Shown piece by piece: positions 37,381 to 46,136 of a DNA stretch of 64,000 nt (position 1 is the stretch's first letter; each line of letters begins with the position of its first letter). The notes under the pieces were generated by a model. It was not told where the DNA came from. It worked only from the letters and a program-made list of their open reading frames with translations, and made no database searches. The position numbers and the translations under genes are program-made. The stretch lies in NCBI GenBank assembly GCA_963708855.1, contig CAVPUM010000006.1:1-64000 (forward strand), written 5' to 3'. Source of the DNA: CAIWHR01 sp963708855 (GTDB taxonomy: Bacteria > Pseudomonadota > Gammaproteobacteria > Burkholderiales > Casimicrobiaceae).

Positions 37381-37667
37381 CTAGGGGTCAGAGCCGAGCC
37401 GCTTAGGGGTCAGAGCCACAATTTTCGGCGCGCGCTACGCTTAGGGGTCAGAGCCGCAATTTTCGGCGCGCGCTCACGCTTAGGGGTCAGAGCCGCAATT
37501 TTCGGCGCGCGCTGTCGATCGACATCACGGCGTCAGCGCCGCCGAAAATTGCGGCTCTGACCCCTAAGCGTGAGCGCGCGCCGACAATTACGGCTCTGAC
37601 CCCTAAGCGTGAGCGCGCGCCGAAAATTGTGGCTCTGACCCCTAAGCGGCTCGGCTCTGACCCCTAA
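37381..37667. repeat. Mirrored palindromic array of eight TAGGGGTCAGAGCC motifs
   Basis: Four copies of TAGGGGTCAGAGCC start at 37382, 37404, 37442 and 37481. Four reverse-complement copies end at 37566, 37605, 37644 and 37666, giving spacings of 22, 38, 39 and 39, 39, 22 bp. The array is therefore symmetric about position 37523-37524. Between motifs the arms share (a/g)caattttcggcgcgcgct. A spacer of about 30 bp lies at the centre, so the whole 287 bp could extrude as one large cruciform or nested hairpins. It sits in the 419-bp divergent gap between ilvA and ppx, where both promoters must be. No transposase is adjacent. Confidence 0.95.
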
Positions 37668-37742
37668 GCGTGTGACCCTCATTCTTCTTCCCCATGCTAG
37701 GCTTGCCGCCGCCTCCACGCATTGCGTCGCCGTCCTCCTCCA

Positions 37743-39245
37743 ATGCTGCGCGCCCTTTCCCGTTCGTTGAAATCCCACGCCAATCCGACGACGCTTGCCG
37801 TCGTCGACCTGGGCTCGAACAGTTTCCGGCTGGAAATCGGCCGCGTCGAGGGCAGCCAGATCTTCCGGCTCGACACGTGGCGCGAAACGATCCGCTTCGG
37901 CGCCGGCATCGACGACAAGGGGAACCTGACGCTTGCCGCCCGCAAGGCGGCGCTCGCCTGCCTCGCGCGCTTCAGCGAACGCCTGTCGGGCCTGCATCCG
38001 TCGGGGGTGCGGGCGGTGGCCACCAACACGTTCCGCGTCGCCAAGAACGCCGGCAATTTCCTGCCGCAGGCGGAGGCGGCGCTCGGCTTCCCGATCGACA
38101 TCATCGGCGGCCACGAGGAGGCGCGCCTCATTTACCTCGGCGTCTCCCACGTGCTGCCGGCGTCGGCCCAGCCGCGCCTCGTCATCGACATCGGTGGCGG
38201 CTCGACCGAGTTCATCATCGGCCGCAACATGACGCCCGAGCGCCTCGAGTCGCTGAAGCTGGGCTGCGTCAGCATGTCGCAGCGCTTCTTTCCGGCGGGC
38301 GATCTGCGCGCCGAGGCGTTCGCCGCCGCCGAAACCCACGCGCGCGCGGAAATCGAGGCCATCGCGCGCGAGTTCGGCCCCGAGCATTGGACAGAAGCGT
38401 TCGCGTCGTCGGGCACGGCGCTGGCGCTCGCGGCGATCCTCGAGGAAAACGGCCTGTCGGCAGGCGGTATCACGCGGGAGGGCCTGGCCAGGCTGCGCAA
38501 GCGGATGATCGGCGCCGGCCGCATGTCGAGGCTGCAGCTCGCCGGCGTCAAGCCGGAACGCGCGCCGGTGCTCGCGGGCGGCTTCGCGATCATGGTGGCC
38601 GCGATCGCCGAGCTCGACGTGCCGCGGATCAATCCGGTCGGCGGCGCGCTGCGGCTCGGCGTCCTGTACGACCTGCTGGGTCGCACCGGCAAGGGCGACA
38701 GTCGCGCGGTCACGGTGGAAAACCTGACGGAGCGCTATCACATCGACCGCGCCCACGCGCAGCGCGTGGCGGCGATGGCCAAGGCGCTGTACCTGCGAGC
38801 GGCGCCGAATCCCGACCCGGAGGCCGCGCAGCGCGTCGAATGGGCGGGCCTGCTGCACGAACTCGGCTACACGGTCTCGCACATCGGTTATCACAAGCAC
38901 GGCGCCTACATTCTCGAGAACGCGGACATGCCGGGTTTCTCGGCGCAGGAGCAGCGGCAGCTCGCGCAACTGGTGCTGGGCTGTCGCGGCGGTTTGTCGA
39001 AGATGGCGGAGGTGCTGGGCAACGACGACCTCGCCGCCCAGGTGCTCGTATTGCGACTCGCCGTCCTGTTTCACCACGCCCGGCGCGCGATCGACGTGCC
39101 GCGGATCGGCCTCGAGGTCGGCCGCGCGATCAAATTCGGCATCGCCAAACGCTGGCTGAAGGCGCACCCGCTGACGGCGCACCTGCTGGAGATCGAGTAC
39201 CAGGAATGGAAGTCGCTCCGCCGCCCGTGGCGCGCGATCCGCTGA
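37743..39245 (+). CDS. ppx: Exopolyphosphatase
   Basis: This 500-residue Ppx/GppA phosphatase releases phosphate from polyphosphate chain ends. It opens MLRALSRSLKSHANPTTLAV, with the actin-fold phosphate loop VVDLGSNSFRLEIGRV near residue 20, VIDIGGGSTEFIIG near residue 148 and a C-terminal HD-like domain with GLLHELGYTVSHIGYHKHG. ATG 37743 is chosen because the upstream in-frame codons form an arginine/proline tail. It converges with sixA 29 bp away and is near ppk, so synthesis and breakdown genes for polyphosphate are together. Confidence 0.95.
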   Translation: MLRALSRSLKSHANPTTLAVVDLGSNSFRLEIGRVEGSQIFRLDTWRETIRFGAGIDDKGNLTLAARKAALACLARFSERLSGLHPSGVRAVATNTFRVAKNAGNFLPQAEAALGFPIDIIGGHEEARLIYLGVSHVLPASAQPRLVIDIGGGSTEFIIGRNMTPERLESLKLGCVSMSQRFFPAGDLRAEAFAAAETHARAEIEAIAREFGPEHWTEAFASSGTALALAAILEENGLSAGGITREGLARLRKRMIGAGRMSRLQLAGVKPERAPVLAGGFAIMVAAIAELDVPRINPVGGALRLGVLYDLLGRTGKGDSRAVTVENLTERYHIDRAHAQRVAAMAKALYLRAAPNPDPEAAQRVEWAGLLHELGYTVSHIGYHKHGAYILENADMPGFSAQEQRQLAQLVLGCRGGLSKMAEVLGNDDLAAQVLVLRLAVLFHHARRAIDVPRIGLEVGRAIKFGIAKRWLKAHPLTAHLLEIEYQEWKSLRRPWRAIR

Positions 39246-39274
39246 CGCAGGCAGCGGCGTCCGCCGCCGGAACG

Positions 39275-39727
39275 TCAGACGAAGTCGGGGCCCTGCACGA
39301 CTTTCAGCACGACGGCCGCCCCGCCGTCCTTGGCGCGGTTGGTGAGCCACCACACGGCCCCCTTGCGCACCGACCAATAGGCTTCCTCGCCGGACAGCAG
39401 GAACGACGCGACGGCACCGATCGTGGGCTGGTGCCCGACCACCAGCACGGGCTCGCGCGAATCCGGCCAGTTCACGGCGGCCAGCACGGACGCCACCGAC
39501 GCGCCGGGCGCCAGTTCCGGCACCGTCTTGAACTTGCGCTGCAGCGCCAGCGCCGTCTGCTGCGCGCGATCGGCGGGGGAAACGAGAATGCGGCAGGTGT
39601 CGGGCAGATGCGCGTCGAGCCAGGCCGCCATCCGCTCGGCCTGCTTCGCACCCTTGGACGTGAGCCGGCGCCCGAGGTCCGGTTCGCCGGGTTCCGCCTC
39701 GCAGTGCCGCCACAGTATGAGGTCCAT
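39275..39727 (-). CDS. sixA: Phosphohistidine phosphatase SixA
   Basis: This 150-residue histidine-phosphatase-fold protein has the catalytic R-H at LWRHCEAEPG (residues 5-14), with Cys where Gly or Ala is usual after the His. The second His lies in VLVVGHQPTIGA. SixA removes phosphate from His residues of phosphotransfer proteins. It starts 8 bp after the ppk stop, so it is in the dnaQ-ppk-sixA run. Confidence 0.88.
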   Translation of the reverse strand: MDLILWRHCEAEPGEPDLGRRLTSKGAKQAERMAAWLDAHLPDTCRILVSPADRAQQTALALQRKFKTVPELAPGASVASVLAAVNWPDSREPVLVVGHQPTIGAVASFLLSGEEAYWSVRKGAVWWLTNRAKDGGAAVVLKVVQGPDFV

Positions 39728-39735
39728 GTCGCCGC

Positions 39736-41898
39736 TTATTTCGGTTCGTCGGTGTCGGAAAGCTGAGCGAGCAGCTCGTCCTGCGCGCTGCGGCGCTTCG
39801 CCCGCCGCCGCGGCTTGACCTTGGACCAGCGACCCTGGGCGTCGAGTTCCCAGGCCTGGCGATTGTCGGCGAGATAGGCTTTCAATCCCTCATCCACCAC
39901 GCGCTTGCGCAGCACGGGATCGCGGACGGGAAACGCCACCTCCACGCGCCGGAACAGGTTGCGCCCCATCCAGTCGGCCGACGCGAGCCAGACGTCGGGC
40001 GTCCCCTCGTTCTCGAAGTACCAGATGCGATGATGCTCGAGAAAGCGGCCAAGGATCGAGCGCACGCGGATATTTTCCGACACGCCCGCCACGCCGGGCC
40101 GCAGCGCGCAGGCGCCGCGCACGATGAGGTCGATCGACACGCCGGCGACGGACGCCGCGTACAGCGCGCGGATCACGCCTTCCTCGACCAGCGCGTTCAT
40201 CTTGGCGATGATCCGCGCCGGCTTGCCGTCCTGCGCATTGCGCGTTTCGCGGCGAATGAGCTCGAGCACCCGCCGGTGCATCGTGAACGGCGCCAGCAGC
40301 AGCCGCTTCAGCCGCCCGGCGCGCGCCAGGCTGGTGATATGCAGGAAGACTTCGTTCACGTCGGCACAGATGTCGGGATCGGTGGTCAGCAGTCCGAAGT
40401 CGGTGTACAGGCGCGTGGTCCGCGGATGATAGTTGCCGGTGCCCAGGTGCGCGTAGGGAACGAGTCGCGCGCGGCCGCGGCCATCGCGCTCGCGACGGAT
40501 CAGCAGCGCCATTTTCGCGTGCGTCTTCAAGCCGAACACGCCGTAGACGACCTGCGCGCCGGCGCGCTCCAGCCGCTCCGCCCAGTTGATGTTCGCCTCC
40601 TCGTCGAAGCGCGCCATCAGCTCGACGACGACCGTCACTTCCTTGCCGCGGCGCGCCGCCTCGATCAGGGCCTCCATCAGCACCGAGTTGACGCCGGTGC
40701 GATAGACGGTCTGCTTGATGGCGACGACGTCGGCATCCTCCGCCGCGCGGCGGATGAACTCGACGACCGGCTCGAACGACTGGTAGGGATGATGCAGCAG
40801 GATGTCGTGCGCGCGGATCGCGGCCAGGATGTCGGGGGCGTCGCGCAGGCGGTCGGGCAGTCCCGGCGCGAACGCCTCGTACGTCAGCGACTCGATGCCG
40901 ACCTGCTCGATCAGCGACGAGAGCCGCGCGATGTTGACGGGACCGTCGCAGCGGTAGAGATCGGCCTCCGTCAAGCCGAACTGCGTCAGCAGGAACTGCG
41001 CGAGCGGCGGCGGGCACTCCGCGGCCACCTCGAGCCGCACGGCGGAGCCGAACTGCCGTTGCGGCAACTCCCCCTGCAACGCCTGCCGCAGGTTCTTCAC
41101 CTCTTCCTCGTCGATCCACAGGTCCGCGTCGCGGGTGACGCGGAACTGTGAATACGAGACGACCTCCCGCCCCGGGAACAGCTCCGCCAGATGCGCGTGG
41201 ATGATCGACGACAGCATGACGAACGCGTGGTCGTCGCCCGCGACCTCGGGCGGGAGCTTGATGACGCGCGGCAGCACGCGTGGCGCCTTGACGATCGCGA
41301 TGCCCGTGGCGCGGCCGAACGCATCGTTGCCGGAGAGCTCGATGACGAAGTTGAGACTCTTGTTGACGACCTGCGGAAACGGATGCGCGGGATCGAGCCC
41401 GATCGGCGTCAGCAGCGGCCGCACCTCCTGCGCGAAATAGCGGGCCGCCCATTCGCGCTCCGCGCGCGTGAACTCTGTGCGGCGCACGAGCCGCACGCCC
41501 GCATCGGCCAGCGCCGGCAGCACCTGCTGGTTGAGCACGCGATACTGGTTCGCGATCAGCGTCCGCGCCTCGTCCCCCATGCGGGTGGCCAGCTCGCGCG
41601 CCTCCGGCAGCGTCATTCCCGGCGGCGGCACCTTGGCCCGCAGCTGCTCGTTCACGCCGGCCACACGGATCTCGAAATACTCGTCGAGATTGCTGCCGAC
41701 GATGCAGAGGAAGCGCAGCCGCTCGAGCAGCGGCACCTCCGGGTCCTCCGCCAGCGCGAGCACCCGCCGGTTGAATTCGAGCAGCGACAGCTCGCGATTG
41801 ATGGGGACGACGGAGGGAGGCGGCACGACGGAGGCGACGCCTTCGATGCCATGACTGCTGGCCTGCGGCACGAAGGTCGGCTTGGTGGAAGACTCCAT
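39736..41898 (-). CDS. ppk: Polyphosphate kinase 1
   Basis: This intact 720-residue PPK1 makes polyphosphate from ATP. The N-terminal domain has ELSLLEFNRRVLALAEDPEV and VGSNLDEYFEIRVAG. The first catalytic phospholipase-D-like domain contains GLKTHAKMALLIRRE, with the autophosphorylated His near residue 460, and HLGTGNYHPRTTRLYTDFG. The second contains ASADWMGRNLFRRVE. The C-terminus is basic (KPRRRAKRRSA). It follows dnaQ by 50 bp. Confidence 0.96.
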   Translation of the reverse strand: MESSTKPTFVPQASSHGIEGVASVVPPPSVVPINRELSLLEFNRRVLALAEDPEVPLLERLRFLCIVGSNLDEYFEIRVAGVNEQLRAKVPPPGMTLPEARELATRMGDEARTLIANQYRVLNQQVLPALADAGVRLVRRTEFTRAEREWAARYFAQEVRPLLTPIGLDPAHPFPQVVNKSLNFVIELSGNDAFGRATGIAIVKAPRVLPRVIKLPPEVAGDDHAFVMLSSIIHAHLAELFPGREVVSYSQFRVTRDADLWIDEEEVKNLRQALQGELPQRQFGSAVRLEVAAECPPPLAQFLLTQFGLTEADLYRCDGPVNIARLSSLIEQVGIESLTYEAFAPGLPDRLRDAPDILAAIRAHDILLHHPYQSFEPVVEFIRRAAEDADVVAIKQTVYRTGVNSVLMEALIEAARRGKEVTVVVELMARFDEEANINWAERLERAGAQVVYGVFGLKTHAKMALLIRRERDGRGRARLVPYAHLGTGNYHPRTTRLYTDFGLLTTDPDICADVNEVFLHITSLARAGRLKRLLLAPFTMHRRVLELIRRETRNAQDGKPARIIAKMNALVEEGVIRALYAASVAGVSIDLIVRGACALRPGVAGVSENIRVRSILGRFLEHHRIWYFENEGTPDVWLASADWMGRNLFRRVEVAFPVRDPVLRKRVVDEGLKAYLADNRQAWELDAQGRWSKVKPRRRAKRRSAQDELLAQLSDTDEPK

Positions 41899-41948
41899 CA
41901 GTATCGCAGCAGTTCGTTACGGTGCCGTGAACGTGCCGTTCCCGGCGT

Positions 41949-42659
41949 TCAGGCCGCCGCCGCGCCGTGCAGCCACAGGCAGCGGCCGCGCGATTCCTCG
42001 TCCAGCGCCGCGAGGTAGGCGGCATGCGCCGCCTGCTCCTCCGCCGTCGGCGCGAGCACGATCAGCGCCCCCCGCTCGCCCTGCCCGCCGGCCAGCACGA
42101 CGACCAGTTTCGGCGGCCCACCCATGTCGATCGTCAGCGTTTCCTGGCCGCGCGTCATCGCGAGGTACACCTCGGCCAGCAGCTGCGCGTCGAGCAGCGC
42201 GCCGTGCAGCGTGCGGTGCGCGTTGGACACGCCGAAGCGCTCGCACAGCGCATCGAGGTTGTTGCGCTTGCCGGGAAAGGCCTCGCGCGCGAGCGCCAGC
42301 GTGTCGATCAGGCCGCCATGCACCGCGGCGCAGGCTGGCAGCGCGGCGCGCTCGAACTCGGCGTTCAGGAATCCCACGTCGAACGGCGCGTTGTGGATCA
42401 CCCATTCGGCGCCGCGCGTGAACTCGAGGATTTCCTCCGCGTGGTCGCGGAACTTGGGGCGGGACTTCAGGTCGTCCCACGTCATGCCGTGCACTTCGGT
42501 GGCGCCGGCGTCGATCTCGCGCTCCGGGTCGAAGTGCAGGTGCAGGCTGCGGCCGGTGGGACGGCGGTCGACCAGTTCGAGCGCAGCGAACTCGATGATG
42601 CGATGTCCCTGCTTCGGATCGAGTCCGGTCGTTTCGGTGTCGATGATGAGTTGACGCAT
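41949..42659 (-). CDS. dnaQ: DNA polymerase III epsilon subunit (proofreading exonuclease)
   Basis: This 236-residue DEDDh exonuclease has ExoI DTETTGLDP near residue 7, ExoII HNAPFDVGFLNAEFE near residue 97 and ExoIII HGALLDAQLLAEVY near residue 157. Length and motif spacing match DnaQ, which proofreads within the polymerase III core. Unlike in many Betaproteobacteria, no rnhA is adjacent; a repeat-bearing gap lies upstream instead. Confidence 0.95.
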   Translation of the reverse strand: MRQLIIDTETTGLDPKQGHRIIEFAALELVDRRPTGRSLHLHFDPEREIDAGATEVHGMTWDDLKSRPKFRDHAEEILEFTRGAEWVIHNAPFDVGFLNAEFERAALPACAAVHGGLIDTLALAREAFPGKRNNLDALCERFGVSNAHRTLHGALLDAQLLAEVYLAMTRGQETLTIDMGGPPKLVVVLAGGQGERGALIVLAPTAEEQAAHAAYLAALDEESRGRCLWLHGAAAA

Positions 42660-42908
42660 TCAGTTGATCAGTTGACAGTTGACGGTTGACGCTTGGCAGT
42701 GCCGTCTGCGCTCTCAGCGGCGGCGCGTTGAGCGCCGGGTACGATTGTCGCCGATTCGGGATCAGATTGGCAGCCGGGAACTGCGCTGATGTGTGCAAAC
42801 GCGCGCCGGCCGGCACTTGCGGGTCCTTCGCAGTCGCGTTCCGGCGCTCGATGCGCCGCCACCGCAATCGCCGTCGCTACTGCCAACTGCCAACTGATTA
42901 CAGGCGCG
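42660..42908. repeat. Gap flanked by inverted heptamer-like repeats
   Basis: Left arm 42667-42683 (atcagttgacagttgac) and right arm 42882-42898 are inverted copies with two mismatches. Each belongs to a run of seven-base units (CAGTTGA, CAGTTGA, CGGTTGA on the left; CAACTGC, CAACTGA on the right). They enclose about 200 bp with no recognisable gene. The layout resembles the pilJ-chpA element at 31861-31945. Confidence 0.65.
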
Positions 42909-43829
42909 TCAGCGCCGGTATTTCTGAATCGTGGACTGGATTTCCTCGATCGCATGCTCGATCTCGTCGTCGGTCAGGTCGCGCTGCGCGCCCGTGCGGT
43001 CCGTCAGCGTCAGCGTGCGGTCGATTTGCGTCTGGAATTCGCCGAGTCCGAGCGTCTCGGTGATCGTGGTCGTCTGCTCGTCGGTGAGCGTTTCCGGCCC
43101 CCAGCGGACGATGATCGCCGACAGGTTGTCGCCTTCGGCACCGCCGCGCTTCTCGCCTTCGCGCAACATCTGCGGCGCCGTCGTCAGGATCGGCGTCGAC
43201 GTCAGCCACGTCGCGATCTCGCGCTGGTCGAATACGCTCCACAGGCCGTCGGTGCACATGACGATGATGTCGCCGTTGCGCAGCGGCGTGCGCCGCGACA
43301 GGTCGATCACCGGGTCGACGAGGCCGCCCAGGCAGGAGAAGATCTTGTTGCGGTCCGGGTGCGACATCACCTCGTCGGCACCGATGATGCCCTGGTCGAC
43401 CAGGTACTGCACCTTCGAATGGTCCTTGGTCGCGCCGATCAGGCCGCCCTGGCGGAACAGGTACAGCCGCGAATCGCCGACATGCCCCCAGTACGCGTGC
43501 CCGGCCTGCACGACGCAGGCGACGCACGTCGTCCGCGGCGTTTCGAGCATCGAGAACTGGTTGGCGTAGGAGCCGAGCGCCGCGTGGGCGCGCACCATCG
43601 TGTCCTGCATGAACTTGAGCGGGTTCTTGAGGATCGGCTTGGCTTCCTGCTGGAAGCGCTCGATGAAAAGCCGCACGGCGATCTGCGCGGCGATCTCGCC
43701 GCCCGCGTGTCCGCCCATTCCGTCCGCGACGACCAGCAGCAGCGTATCGCGGCTGAACGTGTAGGCGATGCGGTCCTGGTTGACCTTGCGCGAACCCTTG
43801 CGGGATTCCTGGAAAATCGTGAAACGCAT
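42909..43829 (-). CDS. PP2C family serine/threonine phosphatase
   Basis: This 306-residue protein has all metal-binding motifs of bacterial PP2C: VNQDR near residue 16, VVADGMGGHAGGE near residue 34, GHVGDSRLYLF, VMCTDGLW and GDNLSAIIV. It opens MRFTIFQESRKGSRKVNQDR. The C-terminal 60 residues are an extension rich in Thr and Glu. It should dephosphorylate Ser/Thr targets of the kinase encoded 35 bp upstream. It is cytosolic, with no membrane segment. Confidence 0.92.
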   Translation of the reverse strand: MRFTIFQESRKGSRKVNQDRIAYTFSRDTLLLVVADGMGGHAGGEIAAQIAVRLFIERFQQEAKPILKNPLKFMQDTMVRAHAALGSYANQFSMLETPRTTCVACVVQAGHAYWGHVGDSRLYLFRQGGLIGATKDHSKVQYLVDQGIIGADEVMSHPDRNKIFSCLGGLVDPVIDLSRRTPLRNGDIIVMCTDGLWSVFDQREIATWLTSTPILTTAPQMLREGEKRGGAEGDNLSAIIVRWGPETLTDEQTTTITETLGLGEFQTQIDRTLTLTDRTGAQRDLTDDEIEHAIEEIQSTIQKYRR

Positions 43830-43864
43830 GCGGCGAAGTGTACGACTTATGGCGCTTGGGAAAC

Positions 43865-44803
43865 CTAAGCGCCGACTTCCGAAAAGAGCATTTTCTTGAT
43901 GCTGCCGAAGAAGGTGAGCTTCTTCTTGGTCTGCGGAATGTCGCGGATCGCCTTTTGCAGCGCAAACACGCTTTGCGGCCGCTCCAGCGGGTCGAGCCGC
44001 AGGCACCAGTCGATGACCTCGAGGATGTTGTCCGAGTACTGGCCCGCCCAGATCTTCTTCGCCGACACCAGGTGGTCTTCCTGCACCCGCGCGTCCGCGG
44101 CCTGCGGCGCGAACGCGGCCAGGCACGCGAACATCGAGGCGCCGACGCCGTAGACGTCCGTCCACGGGCCCAGCCGGTCGGGATCGCGGTATTGCTCGGG
44201 GGCCGCGAAGCCGGGGGTGTACATCGGCGCGAGCTTCGGCCGCGCGCTGGTCAGCGTCTGCCGCGCCGCGCCGAAGTCGAGCAGCACCGGCGTGCCGTCG
44301 GTGCGCAGATAGATGTTGGCGGGCTTGATGTCGAGGTGCAGCAGCTTGTGCGTGTGCACTTCGCGCAGCCCGTTCAGCAGGTGCATGAACACGTGGCGGA
44401 CGAGCCGCTCCGACATCTGGTCCTGCCGCATCTGGATCTGCTGCTGCAGCGTGCGACCGCGCTCGTAGCGCATCACCATGTAGACGGTCTCGTTGGCGCG
44501 GAAGAAATTCAGCACCCGTACGACGTTCGGATGGTTGATCTTCGCCAGCGCGCGCCCTTCCTCGAAGAAGCACTTCATCCCGTACCGGAACGACGTCAGG
44601 TTCTCGGCCGAGCTGGCGCGCACGATGTCGCCTTCGGTGCGCAGCACCAGGGAGGACGGCAGGTACTCCTTGATCGCCACCGGCGCGCCCTCCTCGTCGA
44701 ACGCGCGGTAGACGATCGAAAAGCCGCCGCGGCTGATCTGCCGGTCGATCCGGTAGTTCAGCAGCTGGTACCCGCTGGCGAGCGCTTGGTTGGTGACGGC
44801 CAT
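43865..44803 (-). CDS. Serine/threonine protein kinase
   Basis: This 312-residue Hanks-type kinase has a glycine loop ISRGGFSIVYRAFD near residue 24, the ATP lysine in VAIKEYLP, the catalytic loop LLHLDIKPANIYL near residue 155 (HLD in place of HRD, Asp kept) and LLDFGAAR, followed by APMYTPGFAAPEQY. It lacks a membrane segment and PASTA domains. The start ATG 44803 (MAVTNQALASGYQLL) fits homologues. It is cotranscribed with the PP2C gene, forming a kinase-phosphatase pair. Confidence 0.92.
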   Translation of the reverse strand: MAVTNQALASGYQLLNYRIDRQISRGGFSIVYRAFDEEGAPVAIKEYLPSSLVLRTEGDIVRASSAENLTSFRYGMKCFFEEGRALAKINHPNVVRVLNFFRANETVYMVMRYERGRTLQQQIQMRQDQMSERLVRHVFMHLLNGLREVHTHKLLHLDIKPANIYLRTDGTPVLLDFGAARQTLTSARPKLAPMYTPGFAAPEQYRDPDRLGPWTDVYGVGASMFACLAAFAPQAADARVQEDHLVSAKKIWAGQYSDNILEVIDWCLRLDPLERPQSVFALQKAIRDIPQTKKKLTFFGSIKKMLFSEVGA

Positions 44804-45073
44804 GGCAGTGGATTTCGTCTGTTGGGGGGCAATCAACGGGGAACGGCGTTGCCCGATCAGGCGAAACGCTGGCAATTCGCATGCCAGCATCGATTGCCGC
44901 GGGTTGCGCGGGCGTCGGATAACGCATACATTCTCGACAACCCGGCGGGCAAAGTAAAGGAAACGCGTGCCATTGTGGCCGCTGCGGCCGCTAAAACGCG
45001 CCGAACGCCGGAAAACGTGTCAGAAAACGCGTCCGCGCCTTCCGTAGGCGACGGAACGTTCCAGGGATTTCCC

Positions 45074-45940
45074 ATGATTCTCAGCATGACCGGCTTTGCG
45101 GCCGTCGCCGCGGAATTGCCGGGCGTTTCGCTTGCCGTCGAACTGCGCTCGGTCAATCACCGTTACCTGGACCTGACGCTCAAGCTGCCCGACGAGCTGC
45201 GCGCCACGGAAACCACATTGCGTGAAATGCTGGCCGCCGAGTTGAAACGCGGCAAAGTCGAGTGCCGGATCGCGCTGAACCGCAACCAGCAGGGCACGAC
45301 GTCGATGGCGGTCGACGTGGCACGGATCGCCGTATTGGCCGCTGCGGCATCAGAAGTGACGCGGACCGTCCCCGACGCCGCCCCGTTGTCGGTGAACGAG
45401 ATCCTGCGCTGGCCCGGCGTGCTGGCCGAGCCCACGGTGCCGCCCGCGGAGCTTGCGCAGCGCGCGCAGGACCTCGTGCGGCAGGCGCTCGCCGACCTGG
45501 CGGCCGCGCGCGCCCGGGAAGGCGCCAAGACGGCGGCCGTGCTGGAAGCGTGTTGCGCCGGGATCGAGGTGCAGGTCGCGCGCGTGCTGCCGCGGGTGCC
45601 CGTCATCCACGCGGCCTACAACGAGAAACTGGCCACGCGGCTGCGCGACGCGGGGCTGGACCCCAACGAGGACCGGTTGAAGCAGGAACTCGCGCTCTTC
45701 GCGACGAAGGTCGACGTCGCCGAGGAACTGACGCGGCTCACCGCGCATGTCGCCGAAGTGCGCCGCGTGCTGCGCGCCGGCGGCAGCGCCGGCAAGCGGC
45801 TCGATTTCCTCGCGCAGGAACTGCACCGCGAAGCCAACACGCTCGGCGCCAAGTCCGTCGATCCCGAAGTCTCGCAGGCCGCGCTCGAGCTCAAGATCCT
45901 CATCGAGCAGATGCGCGAGCAGGTTCAAAACGTCGAATGA
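45074..45940 (+). CDS. yicC: YicC family endoribonuclease-like protein
   Basis: This intact 288-residue protein opens MILSMTGFAAVAAELPG, with VELRSVNHRYLDLTLKLP near residue 22 and the C-terminal DUF1732 region with EELTRLTAHVAEVRRVL, GSAGKRLDFLAQELHREANT and LGAKS. E. coli YicC is an RNase acting in small-RNA turnover. It is divergent from the kinase gene and heads the run yicC-gmk-rpoZ-spoT. Confidence 0.93.
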   Translation: MILSMTGFAAVAAELPGVSLAVELRSVNHRYLDLTLKLPDELRATETTLREMLAAELKRGKVECRIALNRNQQGTTSMAVDVARIAVLAAAASEVTRTVPDAAPLSVNEILRWPGVLAEPTVPPAELAQRAQDLVRQALADLAAARAREGAKTAAVLEACCAGIEVQVARVLPRVPVIHAAYNEKLATRLRDAGLDPNEDRLKQELALFATKVDVAEELTRLTAHVAEVRRVLRAGGSAGKRLDFLAQELHREANTLGAKSVDPEVSQAALELKILIEQMREQVQNVE

Positions 45941-45990
45941 GTACATGTTCGCCCACAACCGCGCGCAGGGGTAACTCCGTCCTCCGCTTA

Positions 45991-46065
45991 CGTCGTCCCC
46001 GCGAAAGCGGGGACCCAGTGTCGTTTGACGGACGCCGCTGGGTCCCCGCTTTCGCGGGGACGACG
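45991..46065. repeat. REP-like element with perfect 28-bp inverted repeat
   Basis: Arms 45991-46018 and 46038-46065 are perfect inverse complements of 28 bp around a 19-nt loop, and each arm is itself palindromic (ccccgcgaaagcgggg). This is the common proteobacterial intergenic hairpin type built on CCCGCGAAAGCGGG. It lies in the yicC-gmk gap and could attenuate read-through or protect the yicC transcript. Confidence 0.9.
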
Positions 46066-46136
46066 GTGATTCCCGAGAGCCCGTATCCAACGATGACTTC
46101 TGGCAGTCCGCATCCATTTCGGGGACGTGCGACAGG

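Noticed and set aside
37381..37667. Possible CRISPR array (regular 38-39 bp period)
   Set aside because: The motif copies are in opposite orientation in the two halves and the intervening sequences are nearly identical, not unique spacers. No cas gene is present.
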